30,662 nt of DNA from a virus, in the IMG/VR virus record IMGVR_UViG_3300037323_000078, positions 1 through 30,662 of that record; one strand, 5' to 3'. This document shows positions 1 through 7,376 of this stretch, piece by piece. The notes below the pieces were generated by a model that was not told the origin of the DNA, made no database searches, and saw only the letters and a list, made by a program, of their open reading frames with translations. Each line of letters begins with the position of its first letter. Within the stretch, counting starts at the first letter, position 1. The translations under genes were made by a program, and so were the position numbers.

Positions 1-55
1 CTTTTGGATCTGTCAAACTTCTTAATTGTTCTTTTGTAATTGTGAAATCACTCAT
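1..55 (-). CDS. hypothetical protein, N-terminal fragment (cut by window edge)
   Basis: A leftward reading frame opens with an ATG at 55-53 and runs off the window, encoding MSDFTITKEQLRSLTDPK. The ATG overlaps the TGA of the upstream 87-residue gene in an ATGA junction, the usual sign of translational coupling, so the start is well supported. Only 18 residues are visible and no family can be assigned. It appears to be the second gene of a leftward unit that starts at the promoter near 332-371. Confidence 0.55.
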   Translation of the reverse strand, partial: MSDFTITKEQLRSLTDPK

Positions 56-315
56 CTTTTTATATTTAGTGTTAAATTAATTTCTTCATTTTCAAAACCT
101 TTTGCCTTCAAATATAATGCTTTTGTAGTCACGGTCATGTATTGCCAACCTTTAATACTGTCAATTTCATTAATTAGAGACGAAACTGGCATGTTTAAAT
201 CGATCGAAAGCGCTTTAACGTCATAAGTATCGAAACACAAAAGAAAGTGCTTTAAAACGTCTATTTTGCATTTATGCTTTGTGGGCGTGATTCCGTGTTG
301 TGCTATATATTTCAT
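52..315 (-). CDS. small hypothetical protein, possibly HTH-like
   Basis: This 87-residue protein is basic, without membrane segments or cysteine clusters. A central stretch (about residues 30-52, around DVKALSIDLNMPVSSLINEI) has the alternating helix, turn and helix pattern of a short DNA-binding fold, but this is only suggestive. It is the first leftward gene after the long intergenic region and has its own candidate promoter about 15 bases upstream. It is coupled to the next gene through an ATGA overlap. I do not recognise the family; an early regulatory role is a guess from size and position. Confidence 0.6.
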   Translation of the reverse strand: MKYIAQHGITPTKHKCKIDVLKHFLLCFDTYDVKALSIDLNMPVSSLINEIDSIKGWQYMTVTTKALYLKAKGFENEEINLTLNIKR

Positions 316-331
316 TTCGTAAAGATATTAA

Positions 332-371
332 TAAATATAGTTTATTTTTATTTTTTTAACGCTTTATTAAC
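332..371 (-). promoter_or_regulatory. candidate leftward promoter with upstream AATGTTAA box
   Basis: On the minus strand the octamer AATGTTAA, whose G pairs with position 371, lies 32 bases before TATATTTA (339-332). The latter matches the Bacteroidota -7 consensus TAnnTTTG at all but the last base. A second, weaker -7-like TATCTTTA sits at 327-320. The leader to the ATG at 315 would be about 10 bases. The same box and spacing recur at other promoters in the window. Confidence 0.5.
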
Positions 372-387
372 ATTTGCTTTTGACAGT

Positions 388-698
388 GTTCACGTAATGA
401 ACATAATGAACACTAAAACGAACACTTAAACAATTGATTGTTAGGTAGTTACGAGCAAATGAACAAAATGAACACAATTCAGAATATCTTTTACTTAATA
501 CATACGTACGCGTATAAGTATTATTTATTATATTAACAATATTATTCTTACATATATTATATATTACTATGTAGGAAGAAAAGCCTAAATCAAAAACAAT
601 ATTCAAAATTGCGTTCATTCTGTTTATTTGCTCGTAACTAATTGATTTGCAAATAGTTGCGCGTTCAAAACGTTGTTCATTATGTTCATTCCGTGAAC
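388..698. repeat. large imperfect inverted repeat with iterated AATGAACA motifs
   Basis: Two 100-base arms, 388-487 and 599-698, are inverted copies around a 111-base A+T-rich centre. The outermost 24 bases match at 23 positions, the innermost 42 at 37 (including TAGTTACGAGCAAAT, 446-460 against 640-626), and the 34 bases between them only at about 14, with identical spacing. AATGAACA or a close variant occurs four times per arm. This looks like an iteron-type or multi-site protein-binding region, possibly an origin or control region. No convincing gene lies between 316 and 836; the remaining content is a promoter at the left and a terminator at the right. Confidence 0.7.
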
Positions 699-764
699 AA
701 CATTGTGGCTTTTTTGTAAGTTTATACATAGGATTGGCGTTATTTTGTAGGAAAGTAAATGAAC

Positions 765-789
765 AAAAAAACCGCTTTTTAGGGCGGTT
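765..789 (-). terminator. intrinsic terminator of the leftward replication operon
   Basis: On the minus strand the stem AACCGC/GCGGTT (789-784 with 775-770) has an 8-base loop and is followed directly by a run of T. It lies 48 bases beyond the stop of the PAPS-reductase-like gene and fits the end of the leftward early operon. Confidence 0.7.
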
Positions 790-836
790 ACAAACTCCGC
801 AAAGACGATCAAGCAAGGGAACGTTACAGGAAATGG

Positions 837-1724
837 TTAGAAATTACATACGCAAGAAGTATCATCATCTGTATATAATTTCATTTTTATAGTTCTAGGT
901 AATTCTGCCATTTTTACTATGTCTTTAATTGATTTATGCCCTCTAAAAGAAGTGGATTCATATTTATTTTCTTCTTCTTCTTGCCATTTAATAAACCTTG
1001 TACCGTAAAGTATATTTTCAATTAAAGTATCCTCTGATTTTTTCCAGCATATTTCACAGTTACCATATTTACCATGTAATTCTAATTTAAAAGGTTGCTT
1101 TTTCCAATGTTTATTTAAATCTAATTGAGAAATTGGAGTGTAAAAATCAGTCAATAAAGGAAAAATTTTTTGTTTTTGCTCTTTAATTTCAGCCCAAGAA
1201 ATACGCTTTGGCATATCTTCTTTTCTAAAACCTATTGCAATTTTGTAATTATTAACCCCAAAAATATCATCACATAATTTTTTAGCTGGTAATGTTTTTA
1301 GGTTTTCAGAACAATAAGGAGCATCTTGATTTGGCAATCCATTAAAAATCCCTTTATTTTTATGTTCAATCATTTTAGAGAAAGTGGATGCTTTCATGTC
1401 TAAATCTTCCCAATCAACAATTTTATATTTTACTCCAGTTCCTAAATCTTTAGAATAAACTCCTTCTATTTTTACTAAAGGAATTTTCCAATGTTTTTCA
1501 ATATTTTTTAAAAAATTAATTGTTTCTGGTCGCTCCATTCCTGTATTGCAGAAAACAAAAACTTTTTCGTATTTAGAGTATTTTTCGTGAGTTTGAATGT
1601 GTCTTGCCATCATTGCCGAACTTCTACCACCAGAAACCGTAACCATCAACCCATCACTACCATTAACAATCGTTTGCAAGAATTGCGAGTTTTGTAATTC
1701 AATCATGTTTTTATTTCTCATCAT
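837..1724 (-). CDS. phosphoadenosine phosphosulfate reductase family (PP-loop) protein
   Basis: This 295-residue protein carries a PP-loop motif SGGRSS at residues 31-36, the nucleotide-binding signature of the PAPS reductase / adenine-nucleotide alpha-hydrolase superfamily. Cysteines at 59 and 138, a C-E-I-C pair at 223-226 and a C-terminal CVC suggest metal or redox chemistry. Family members activate or reduce adenylylated sulfur substrates or act in tRNA or DNA modification; which applies here is not visible. It is the last gene of the leftward replication operon, seven bases after the DUF3987 gene and before a terminator. Start codons at 1724, 1721 and 1706 are all possible. Phage homologues are common, but their role is unsettled. 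Confidence 0.8.
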   Translation of the reverse strand: MMRNKNMIELQNSQFLQTIVNGSDGLMVTVSGGRSSAMMARHIQTHEKYSKYEKVFVFCNTGMERPETINFLKNIEKHWKIPLVKIEGVYSKDLGTGVKYKIVDWEDLDMKASTFSKMIEHKNKGIFNGLPNQDAPYCSENLKTLPAKKLCDDIFGVNNYKIAIGFRKEDMPKRISWAEIKEQKQKIFPLLTDFYTPISQLDLNKHWKKQPFKLELHGKYGNCEICWKKSEDTLIENILYGTRFIKWQEEEENKYESTSFRGHKSIKDIVKMAELPRTIKMKLYTDDDTSCVCNF

Positions 1725-1731
1725 ATTTATT

Positions 1732-3030
1732 TTAACTATTTAAAATTTTATTAATACTTCCCACGCTAATTGAAAAATGTTTAGCCAATGCCCGCTGGCT
1801 CATATTAGGATCCTTTGTATGCAATAGTTTTACTTTTTCCGCTATTGTCATCCCTTTAGTATCAAATAGGATGTTTTTTGCCTCCTTTTCGCTAGAAACT
1901 TCTTTGCTGACTAATTCGTACTGAAACATAAAATATTTTACAAGCCGTATTGCTTTTTCAACTGACACCACATTTATTTGTGCCTCTCTTAATTTATGGA
2001 AGGGATAGACGTAAACGCTGTCTAGAATATGCATAAGTAAAATAAAACGACCGAAATATGTAGCCATCTTGCTGTATGCACTTTTTGTTCCGTTAGATAG
2101 TTCAGAGCCGTCCGAGATCATATCTTCAATCTTTCCATTGTAGTCAAACCAAAGATCTTTCGCCTCATTATCCATGTGGTAATAATCGACATTTAGATCA
2201 CCGTTTTCTTTTGTAAATTCTGTTTCCTTTATTAGTTCAAACATCCCACGGACATAGCTATCATAATTGTTTGAAACATTGCCAGCTACATCTTCTTTAG
2301 TCATTTTGCCTGTTTGAAAATTACCGCTTACAAATAAAAATCTATCCCAAAAACCATTGTCTTTTAATTGTTCCGTCATTAGACTAGTTAATATTTTAGG
2401 CTGAATACCTCCGAAAATTGGCAAATAAGGATCATAAAGTATAGACGACATTCCTACTCCTTTTCTGGCTGCTGAAATATCACTATACGAAAATGCAGAA
2501 AGATACTTTTCAATATCAGATCCTTTGTTGTACTTACCTGAATTTGCTACAAGTCCGCTAATTTCATCAAGAACAATTGCTACCCCTCTTAAGTTCTGAC
2601 TATGAATTTGTATGTATGCTTCGATAGTTGCGTCGCCAACATACAAACGTGGTTGTAATGGTTTATTTTCGCTTACATCGTCGCTATGCGCTTTGCATTT
2701 TGCTAGGTAGTCCTTATACATTTCTGATTCAATAGATCGTATCGGCTTCATAAATGGAGCGGTTGATGGTGTCTTTTTGCTTCCAGCTTCCCCAATTATA
2801 ATATTCCAGAATACCGCCCACTCTCTCCATGTATCACGTATCTGTATTGCTTTGCTGCGCCCTATGCAAATGCTGCAAGCTGTAATAAATGCCCCAGCCA
2901 TATAATTTGGATTACAACCTAACTTATCTCGTAGTTCTTGCATGTACTCGGTAACTTGTGAAGGAAATACATCTATAGGAAAGTTTTTGTAATCTTCTTT
3001 TTTTTCTAGTAACTGATCAAATTCTTTCAT
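1732..3030 (-). CDS. DUF3987 replicative helicase-like ATPase
   Basis: This 432-residue protein matches the DUF3987 pattern known from Bacteroidota mobile elements and phages. A P-loop-like GEAGSKKTP lies at residues 80-88, a Walker B-like LDEISGL at 154-160, and a conserved region around FWDRFLF follows. The last 23 residues (starting MSQRALAKHF) read as a helix-turn-helix. The usual P-loop glycine before K is replaced (SKK rather than SGK). Such proteins are thought to unwind DNA at phage replication origins next to a primase. A zinc-finger/TOPRIM protein is encoded two genes upstream, which supports a split primase-helicase. The gap to the methyltransferase gene is two bases. Confidence 0.8.
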   Translation of the reverse strand: MKEFDQLLEKKEDYKNFPIDVFPSQVTEYMQELRDKLGCNPNYMAGAFITACSICIGRSKAIQIRDTWREWAVFWNIIIGEAGSKKTPSTAPFMKPIRSIESEMYKDYLAKCKAHSDDVSENKPLQPRLYVGDATIEAYIQIHSQNLRGVAIVLDEISGLVANSGKYNKGSDIEKYLSAFSYSDISAARKGVGMSSILYDPYLPIFGGIQPKILTSLMTEQLKDNGFWDRFLFVSGNFQTGKMTKEDVAGNVSNNYDSYVRGMFELIKETEFTKENGDLNVDYYHMDNEAKDLWFDYNGKIEDMISDGSELSNGTKSAYSKMATYFGRFILLMHILDSVYVYPFHKLREAQINVVSVEKAIRLVKYFMFQYELVSKEVSSEKEAKNILFDTKGMTIAEKVKLLHTKDPNMSQRALAKHFSISVGSINKILNS

Positions 3031-3032
3031 AA

Positions 3033-3635
3033 TTAAAACATTGTTAATTGTGATTGATGAGTATTTAATCTTTTTAAACTTGCTTCGTAGTATTCTTTGT
3101 CAAGTTCACAAGACGTTAAGTCAAATTTAAGATTATGGCAAGCTATTGCAATTGATCCTGAACCTAAATGCGTGTCTAAAATTTTATCGTTTTCTTTTGC
3201 GTAATTCATTAAAAGCCATTCGTATAACTTTACTGGTTTTTGTGTAGGGTGTATTTTTTTTCCATTATATAATGCAGATGTTGTTCTGTATTTTTTTGCA
3301 TTCATATTAAATGATGTTAATGCTAACTCTCCGTCTGCCATTGTTGGTAGGTGTTCTATGTTTGGTTTATCCCAATATATAAAACATCTTGATGATGGTA
3401 TAAAATGGCTAAAATAATTTCCACCCCAAATAATGTAATTTTTAGAAACTCTAAAAAGTTCTTTAAAATATTCTTCACTTGGTATACCATTATCCCAATC
3501 TTTTGTTAAATCTTGATTGTTTCTACCTACATTTAAATTAACACCATAAGGCGGGTCAACTATTGCTAAATCAAAATAATTATCAGGGTAACGAGCCATT
3601 AACTCCATGTTACATTCGTTTGTTATTGTTATCAT
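3033..3635 (-). CDS. site-specific DNA methyltransferase (N-4/N-6 type)
   Basis: This 200-residue methyltransferase has the catalytic motif DPPYG at residues 27-31, a HPTQKP segment at 129-134 and the S-adenosylmethionine-binding motif DTHLGSGS at 154-161. The order, catalytic motif before SAM motif, is that of beta-class amino-methyltransferases modifying adenine N6 or cytosine N4. It is short for the class, so the target-recognition region is small. No restriction enzyme gene is nearby, so it is an orphan, most plausibly protecting phage DNA from host restriction or marking it for replication. The start overlaps the stop of the primase-like gene by four bases (ATGA). Confidence 0.88.
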   Translation of the reverse strand: MITITNECNMELMARYPDNYFDLAIVDPPYGVNLNVGRNNQDLTKDWDNGIPSEEYFKELFRVSKNYIIWGGNYFSHFIPSSRCFIYWDKPNIEHLPTMADGELALTSFNMNAKKYRTTSALYNGKKIHPTQKPVKLYEWLLMNYAKENDKILDTHLGSGSIAIACHNLKFDLTSCELDKEYYEASLKRLNTHQSQLTMF

Positions 3636-4468
3636 AAATACAAATCTGCTAAGTCATCTCCATTGGACAACGTTAAATTATTTTCAATTAAATCACTTAT
3701 CTCAATATTAAAACCCTGCTCGTTTAATTTAGCCGCGGTTTCTGACCATATACTAAAACATCCTTTGTCAGGGAACCCAAATATTTTTTTAAGTCTTAAA
3801 GGAGCTAAATACGCTACTTTAAAACCGTTCAGAGATCCGCAGGCCATCCAAGTCAATCGAGGTTCTTTTATTGACATTATTACTGCAGTCTTTTCACTTT
3901 CCACAATTGCAATATCTTTTGTCCGGTCATCATTTAATAAATGCAAACCAAATAAGCATTGTTTTAAATTGTAAGGCTTTTTATGCGCCCAACTTATGTG
4001 AGCTTTTCCGTTGGCATCTTTCAACCTCTTGCCTGTTACTGGATTATATTCCATAATTTTTCCAGATCTTATTCTTTCTAATTGGTCAATTTGCCAAAAA
4101 ATTACGCTCTTATTACTCCCAGTTAAAAAGTACATTTGCTCTGCTGCAAACACTTCTTTAAAGTCCAATTTACTTTGCAGAAATTTACTAAATGAATTGT
4201 AAGAGCCTTGACAATATAAATCTTGCATCTGTTGCAAAGGAATATAATCTGTTTTTATTTCTATTACTTCAAACTTTGGCGCTGCAATAGCTTCGTTGTC
4301 CTCTGGCTTCTTAAAATAACCGCAGTTACTTTCACGATCACAACGTCCAGCTGTCGCAACTTCGTTTCCTGTTTCCGTTTTAATGTACGGAACAAATGTT
4401 TTTTTGTTGCAAGATGGGCAAATGTCTTTTTTGCTTCCGAGCCTAAGGCTATATTTGTATCTGATCAT
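3632..4468 (-). CDS. primase-like protein with N-terminal zinc finger and TOPRIM-like region (DUF6371-like)
   Basis: The protein has 278 residues. The N-terminus holds a zinc-finger pattern with cysteines at 17, 20, 43 and 49, as in DNA primase zinc-binding domains. A TOPRIM-like core follows, with VESEKTA at 189-195 (catalytic glutamate) and PDKG at 233-236 (acidic motif). This arrangement is typical of Bacteroidota phage proteins that I recall as DUF6371. The likely role is primer synthesis with the DUF3987 ATPase. The ATG lies inside the TGA of the upstream 50-residue HTH gene, and its own stop overlaps the methyltransferase start, so the three genes are tightly coupled. Confidence 0.72.
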   Translation of the reverse strand: MIRYKYSLRLGSKKDICPSCNKKTFVPYIKTETGNEVATAGRCDRESNCGYFKKPEDNEAIAAPKFEVIEIKTDYIPLQQMQDLYCQGSYNSFSKFLQSKLDFKEVFAAEQMYFLTGSNKSVIFWQIDQLERIRSGKIMEYNPVTGKRLKDANGKAHISWAHKKPYNLKQCLFGLHLLNDDRTKDIAIVESEKTAVIMSIKEPRLTWMACGSLNGFKVAYLAPLRLKKIFGFPDKGCFSIWSETAAKLNEQGFNIEISDLIENNLTLSNGDDLADLYL

Positions 4469-4617
4469 AATAATTTTATTAAAACAATTTCACTTTTTTT
4501 CCAGTCGTTGCATTGCAATCTCTTATACAATGTAGTTCGGCTTATGCCTATTTCTTTTGCGACTTCTTCGAATGTAAAAGTTTCAAGGCGTCTTTTAATT
4601 TTTTGTGTTGTGTCCAT
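4465..4617 (-). CDS. 50-residue helix-turn-helix protein
   Basis: A short leftward ORF begins with ATG at 4617-4615, starts MDTTQKIKRRLE, and stops at 4465 in a TTATTATGA junction that contains the start of the primase-like gene. Residues about 15-36 (FEEVAKEIGISRTTLYKRL) match a classical resolvase/Fis-like helix-turn-helix. It is too small to be an enzyme; a DNA-binding regulator or replication accessory factor is likely. The four-base overlap and clear HTH make it a real gene despite its length. Confidence 0.72.
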   Translation of the reverse strand: MDTTQKIKRRLETFTFEEVAKEIGISRTTLYKRLQCNDWKKSEIVLIKLL

Positions 4618-4676
4618 TTCTATACATTTTAATTGTGAAAAAAGCCGCTACTCATGTAACGGCCATGCAAATATAT

Positions 4677-4883
4677 TTAATAACCTTCAAATAATTTTAT
4701 TTTTTCTGTTAAAGTTTTCAATCTTTTTGGATTATCTTGTGATATTAATAGATCATTGCGTTCTTTTTTCAAGACATCCATAGGTATGGCCTTGTATTTA
4801 TTGCAATTGTTGTATCCGTTCTTTGATTTTTTGCTGCATACTTTTCCATTAAGGTGCAGACAGTCTTTACATTCTATTTTCAT
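4677..4883 (-). CDS. small cysteine-rich hypothetical protein
   Basis: This 68-residue protein has an N-terminal cluster C-x2-C-x7-C with a further cysteine at residue 27 (ECKDCLHLNGKVCSKK, then NNCNKY). That suggests a small zinc-binding knuckle, followed by a lysine-rich helix. It overlaps the upstream 71-residue gene by 17 bases, so both belong to one leftward unit. I do not recognise the family; small zinc-finger proteins in phage early operons often bind host proteins or DNA, but nothing here proves that. Confidence 0.6.
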   Translation of the reverse strand: MKIECKDCLHLNGKVCSKKSKNGYNNCNKYKAIPMDVLKKERNDLLISQDNPKRLKTLTEKIKLFEGY

Positions 4884-5082
4884 AATTCATTTTTGAGTGG
4901 TAAATTTTATAATCTGGTTTATTATAATATATTAAACCATTAAAGTATTTATCAATAACATTCATAACCGGCACGGTTGAAAAATTAACTACTTTACCTA
5001 TACTTTTAAGTCTATTGTCGTCGCTATTTAAAAACAAATCTAATATTTGTTTTTGTGTATTTTTATCTATCGATCTTCTCAT
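4867..5082 (-). CDS. small hypothetical protein, HTH-like
   Basis: This 71-residue protein starts MRRSIDKNTQKQ. A helical N-terminal half contains a possible helix-turn-helix (residues about 23-45, KSIGKVVNFSTVPVMNVIDK), followed by a tyrosine-rich tail. It resembles short DNA-binding proteins in shape only. The gene overlaps the next one by 17 bases, and a 139-base gap containing a tRNA-like sequence separates it from the VRR-NUC gene. Function unknown. Confidence 0.55.
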   Translation of the reverse strand: MRRSIDKNTQKQILDLFLNSDDNRLKSIGKVVNFSTVPVMNVIDKYFNGLIYYNKPDYKIYHSKMNYENRM

Positions 5083-5097
5083 AATTTTTATTTTAGT

Positions 5098-5182
5098 GCA
5101 ATAACAGGATTCGAACCTTTTTATCCCAATTAAATTTATAAATAAATCTCACTAAATTATAAATTTTAAAATGAATTATTGC
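5098..5182 (-). other. tRNA-like or other structured RNA in an intergenic gap
   Basis: The minus strand of this 139-base gap can fold as a three-way junction. The ends pair perfectly over seven bases (GCAATAA with TTATTGC), an A+T hairpin pairs over ten bases (5166-5157 with 5141-5132), and the 3' side carries a T-arm-like hairpin with loop TTCGAAT and the sequence GGTTCGAATCC. Length (85 nt) and T-loop look like a tRNA, but the D-arm and anticodon arm are not recognisable. It may be a decayed tRNA, a tRNA mimic or an attachment-site relic. Confidence 0.3.
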
Positions 5183-5221
5183 TTAATCCAGCCTACCACA
5201 AAATAAGGCGGTTTAATTACT

Positions 5222-5551
5222 TCATAAATATTTCTGTATTTGATTGTTAAAATCTTCTAAGCTACGAACTAATATATAATTACTATTCATCGCTATCATT
5301 TTATTCTGTATTTTTATTTGTTCCTTCGATTGCTTGCCACTTTTATTTTTCACCTCTACCATAACACATAGTCCGTCTGGAAGATGAATAATAAGATCAG
5401 CTATTCCAGCAACTAGACCAGTTCTTTTTAGCTCAATAGCTTCTAATTTATTGCGTGTACCACCATTAGGAACCGAATGAATAATAAAATTTGGGTTTTT
5501 GTTATGAAAGTCTATAAATATTTCTTGCTGAATTTTAGATTCTTTTTTCAT
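5222..5551 (-). CDS. VRR-NUC domain nuclease
   Basis: This 109-residue single-domain protein fits VRR-NUC, a PD-(D/E)XK-type nuclease fold found alone in many phages. Features are an N-terminal glutamate (E10 in QQEIF), VPNGG at 27-31, the catalytic aspartate in GIADLI (D52), EVK at 66-68 and a downstream glutamine (Q78). Members cut branched or Holliday-type DNA in vitro. The start codon lies 17 bases inside the end of the upstream helicase gene; this helicase and VRR-NUC pairing recurs in phage replication modules and suggests they act together on branched intermediates. Confidence 0.85.
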   Translation of the reverse strand: MKKESKIQQEIFIDFHNKNPNFIIHSVPNGGTRNKLEAIELKRTGLVAGIADLIIHLPDGLCVMVEVKNKSGKQSKEQIKIQNKMIAMNSNYILVRSLEDFNNQIQKYL

Positions 5552-7118
5552 GCAAATGGTACAATTTAATTATTAGCTCACTAATAGGATTCTTTTTATA
5601 ACTTCCAATCAATTCTGAATTTTGAATAAACAATAATTCTTTATTGATTATTTTAGTCATTGTCTTAAAAAAATTACCGTTTTTTATTGTTGCCGATATT
5701 TGTTCCAGAGGTATCTCCGTATAAATAAAAAGGTCAACACATTGAACCAGCATTAATTCAACGGCAAAAGTTTTGTCTTTGGCGTATAATTCACAGTACT
5801 TGACAATCTTTTGCCCGCTCGGGTAAATTAACTCAGCTACATGAACATTTTCTTTTGATTTTTCTACTTCTCTTTTTTGCTTTTCATTTCCGCAAAAAGG
5901 GCAAATTATTATAGTAGCTGGAATAATCATGTCACATTCGACGCAAAAAGTAATATTCTCCAAAGCTTCTTTTTTAGGTAGACATGCGCTTTCATAATAA
6001 AAATGTTCGGCCCAGTTAACCGGATTGCTCCATTTTCCAAAGGTATCGACATTGCCACCAAGATCAATAAGAAGAAATTTGTCTTTAAATATCTTTTTTG
6101 TTGCTCGACCGCCTCGCCCCACCATCTGATGAAACTTTGATAAAGACGCTGTTGACATTGACAGTAACACCGCTTCAATTGTTGGCTCATCAAAACCAGT
6201 TGTGAACACCCCTGTATTAATTAATATAGCGTCACTCGTATCTTTATACCATTGCAAACATTCCGTTCTGCTACCGCTTTCTTCTTTGTTAACGCTGTCA
6301 AATATGCGTGCATTCTCGTAACCCTTCTCCTTAAAATCTTGCAACAAAGATAAATTATCTTTTGTCGATGCTGTAAAGATAATCGTTTTTTTACCCTTAG
6401 CAAATTTTTCGTAATTTGTAACAGCGCACATTTTTTTTGCGTGATTGTTAGCCCCCTTAAAATCATTTGTCTTGTTGTCAATTGACAAGCTAGAGCGATC
6501 AATTTGAGTATCTCTAAAGATTAATTCGGGAACCAAATTACCGTCTTCAATTAAATTTTCAATTGCGTAACCTTGAATAAAATTTTTATATATCTTATGC
6601 AATCCAAATTTTTGAGTATATTCCATTTCTTTGCCTTTGCCAATATTTCTAATTGTTTTTTCGGTTATTATTGTAGCTGGGGTTGCTGTGACCCCTAGAA
6701 TTTTAACGTGAGGAAAATGTACAAAAATCTTTTCAAAAAATAGCAAATGACACTCGTCAACTATTATAAGATCAATTTTAGGCAAAAAGTAAGGATTCTT
6801 TTTTAATCGATTAGCGATAGTTTCAACCATAGCCACATATACCTGTGACGAATGATTAAGATACTTTTTGGTAGCTACTACAGCTTCAGACTTCACTCCA
6901 ATTTGATAAAGTGTATTGACAGTTTGTTGAATGAGTTCGGTTCTGTGCGCCATAATTAAAATGCGCTTGTTGCTGCTGCCTATAAACTGTTTTGCAAGAA
7001 AAGAAAACAATGCCGTTTTGCCCCCGCCAGTTGCTAGGGAATAGCATATTCGTTCAACTGTCTCAAACTTTTTTAAAATTTCATTTACGGCTTGTTTTTG
7101 ATATGGTCTTGGCTTCAT
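5535..7118 (-). CDS. DEAD/DEAH-box superfamily 2 DNA helicase
   Basis: This is a 527-residue SF2 helicase. Motif I is GGGKT (31-35), motif II DECH (121-124), motif III TATP (144-147) and motif VI QMVGRGGR (331-338). A four-cysteine zinc knuckle follows at 392, 395, 406 and 409, and then a C-terminal accessory region. The ATG at 7118 (MKPRPYQKQA) is preferred because a longer reading from GTG at 7148 would overlap the candidate promoter. Phage helicases of this group unwind or remodel replication intermediates. It heads the leftward early operon and overlaps the VRR-NUC nuclease gene by 17 bases. Confidence 0.88.
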   Translation of the reverse strand: MKPRPYQKQAVNEILKKFETVERICYSLATGGGKTALFSFLAKQFIGSSNKRILIMAHRTELIQQTVNTLYQIGVKSEAVVATKKYLNHSSQVYVAMVETIANRLKKNPYFLPKIDLIIVDECHLLFFEKIFVHFPHVKILGVTATPATIITEKTIRNIGKGKEMEYTQKFGLHKIYKNFIQGYAIENLIEDGNLVPELIFRDTQIDRSSLSIDNKTNDFKGANNHAKKMCAVTNYEKFAKGKKTIIFTASTKDNLSLLQDFKEKGYENARIFDSVNKEESGSRTECLQWYKDTSDAILINTGVFTTGFDEPTIEAVLLSMSTASLSKFHQMVGRGGRATKKIFKDKFLLIDLGGNVDTFGKWSNPVNWAEHFYYESACLPKKEALENITFCVECDMIIPATIIICPFCGNEKQKREVEKSKENVHVAELIYPSGQKIVKYCELYAKDKTFAVELMLVQCVDLFIYTEIPLEQISATIKNGNFFKTMTKIINKELLFIQNSELIGSYKKNPISELIIKLYHLHEKRI

Positions 7119-7136
7119 TTTTCTATATTTAAGCAA

Positions 7137-7144
7137 CAAAGATA
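7137..7144 (-). promoter_or_regulatory. -7 element of leftward early promoter
   Basis: The minus strand reads TATCTTTG, a perfect TAnnTTTG, about 19 bases before the helicase ATG at 7118. No AATGTTAA box is seen at the usual spacing. Together with the rightward promoter at 7178-7217 it forms a divergent control region of about 80 bases. Confidence 0.5.
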
Positions 7145-7177
7145 ACACAACAGAAAAGATATATTTGTTAATAAAAT

Positions 7178-7217
7178 GTTAAAAGTTTTATTTATCCAAT
7201 CTACCTATATATCTTTG
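7178..7217 (+). promoter_or_regulatory. rightward early promoter with AATGTTAA box
   Basis: TATCTTTG at 7210-7217 matches the Bacteroidota -7 consensus. The G of AATGTTAA lies at 7178, 32 bases upstream. The predicted leader to the ATG at 7235 is about 10 bases. It would drive the rightward recombination genes. Confidence 0.55.
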
Positions 7218-7234
7218 CTTAAAACAAATTAGAT

Positions 7235-7375
7235 ATGGAAAATACAATCGAGTACTTGCTGTTAAGAATTGCAGCTTTAGAAAAAGAAAATGAATTACTA
7301 CAATTAGAATTGCATCGTGCAGCTCTGCAAATTTTAGTAAAAGATCCAATTTTTGAACAACCAATAAAAAAATAA
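7235..7375 (+). CDS. 46-residue leucine-rich coiled-coil peptide
   Basis: A short ORF starts at the first ATG after the rightward promoter (MENTIEYLLLRIAALEKEN) and stops one base before the next gene's ATG. Leucine and isoleucine spacing through residues 5-36 gives an amphipathic helix, with a polar tail ending PIKK. It resembles a small dimerising peptide; promoter proximity and tight spacing to the SbcC-like gene argue that it is expressed. Function unknown. Confidence 0.65.
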   Translation: MENTIEYLLLRIAALEKENELLQLELHRAALQILVKDPIFEQPIKK

Positions 7376-7376
7376 T

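Noticed and set aside
388-698. CRISPR array
   Set aside because: Repeated AATGAACA motifs are too short, in inverted orientation and lack unique spacers of regular length; no cas genes are present.
367-816. 149-residue minus-strand ORF across the intergenic repeat
   Set aside because: It reads through the inverted repeat and the terminator, has a low-complexity, cysteine-rich composition unlike the neighbouring proteins, and lacks a coupled start. An overlapping 62-residue ORF (624-812) is equally open. Both look like chance frames.
4223-4783. 186-residue plus-strand ORF
   Set aside because: It lies antisense to the primase-like gene and the 50-residue HTH gene, both well supported; composition is F/C-rich as expected of a shadow frame.
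5177-5240. Short frame after the VRR-NUC stop (reads KPPYFVVGWIKQ)
   Set aside because: It has no start codon and would need a +1 shift at the end of the nuclease gene; no slippery site is seen.
7119-7148. N-terminal extension of the helicase from GTG
   Set aside because: The extension overlaps a perfect -7 promoter element and adds residues not typical of SF2 helicases, which begin close to the RPYQ motif.
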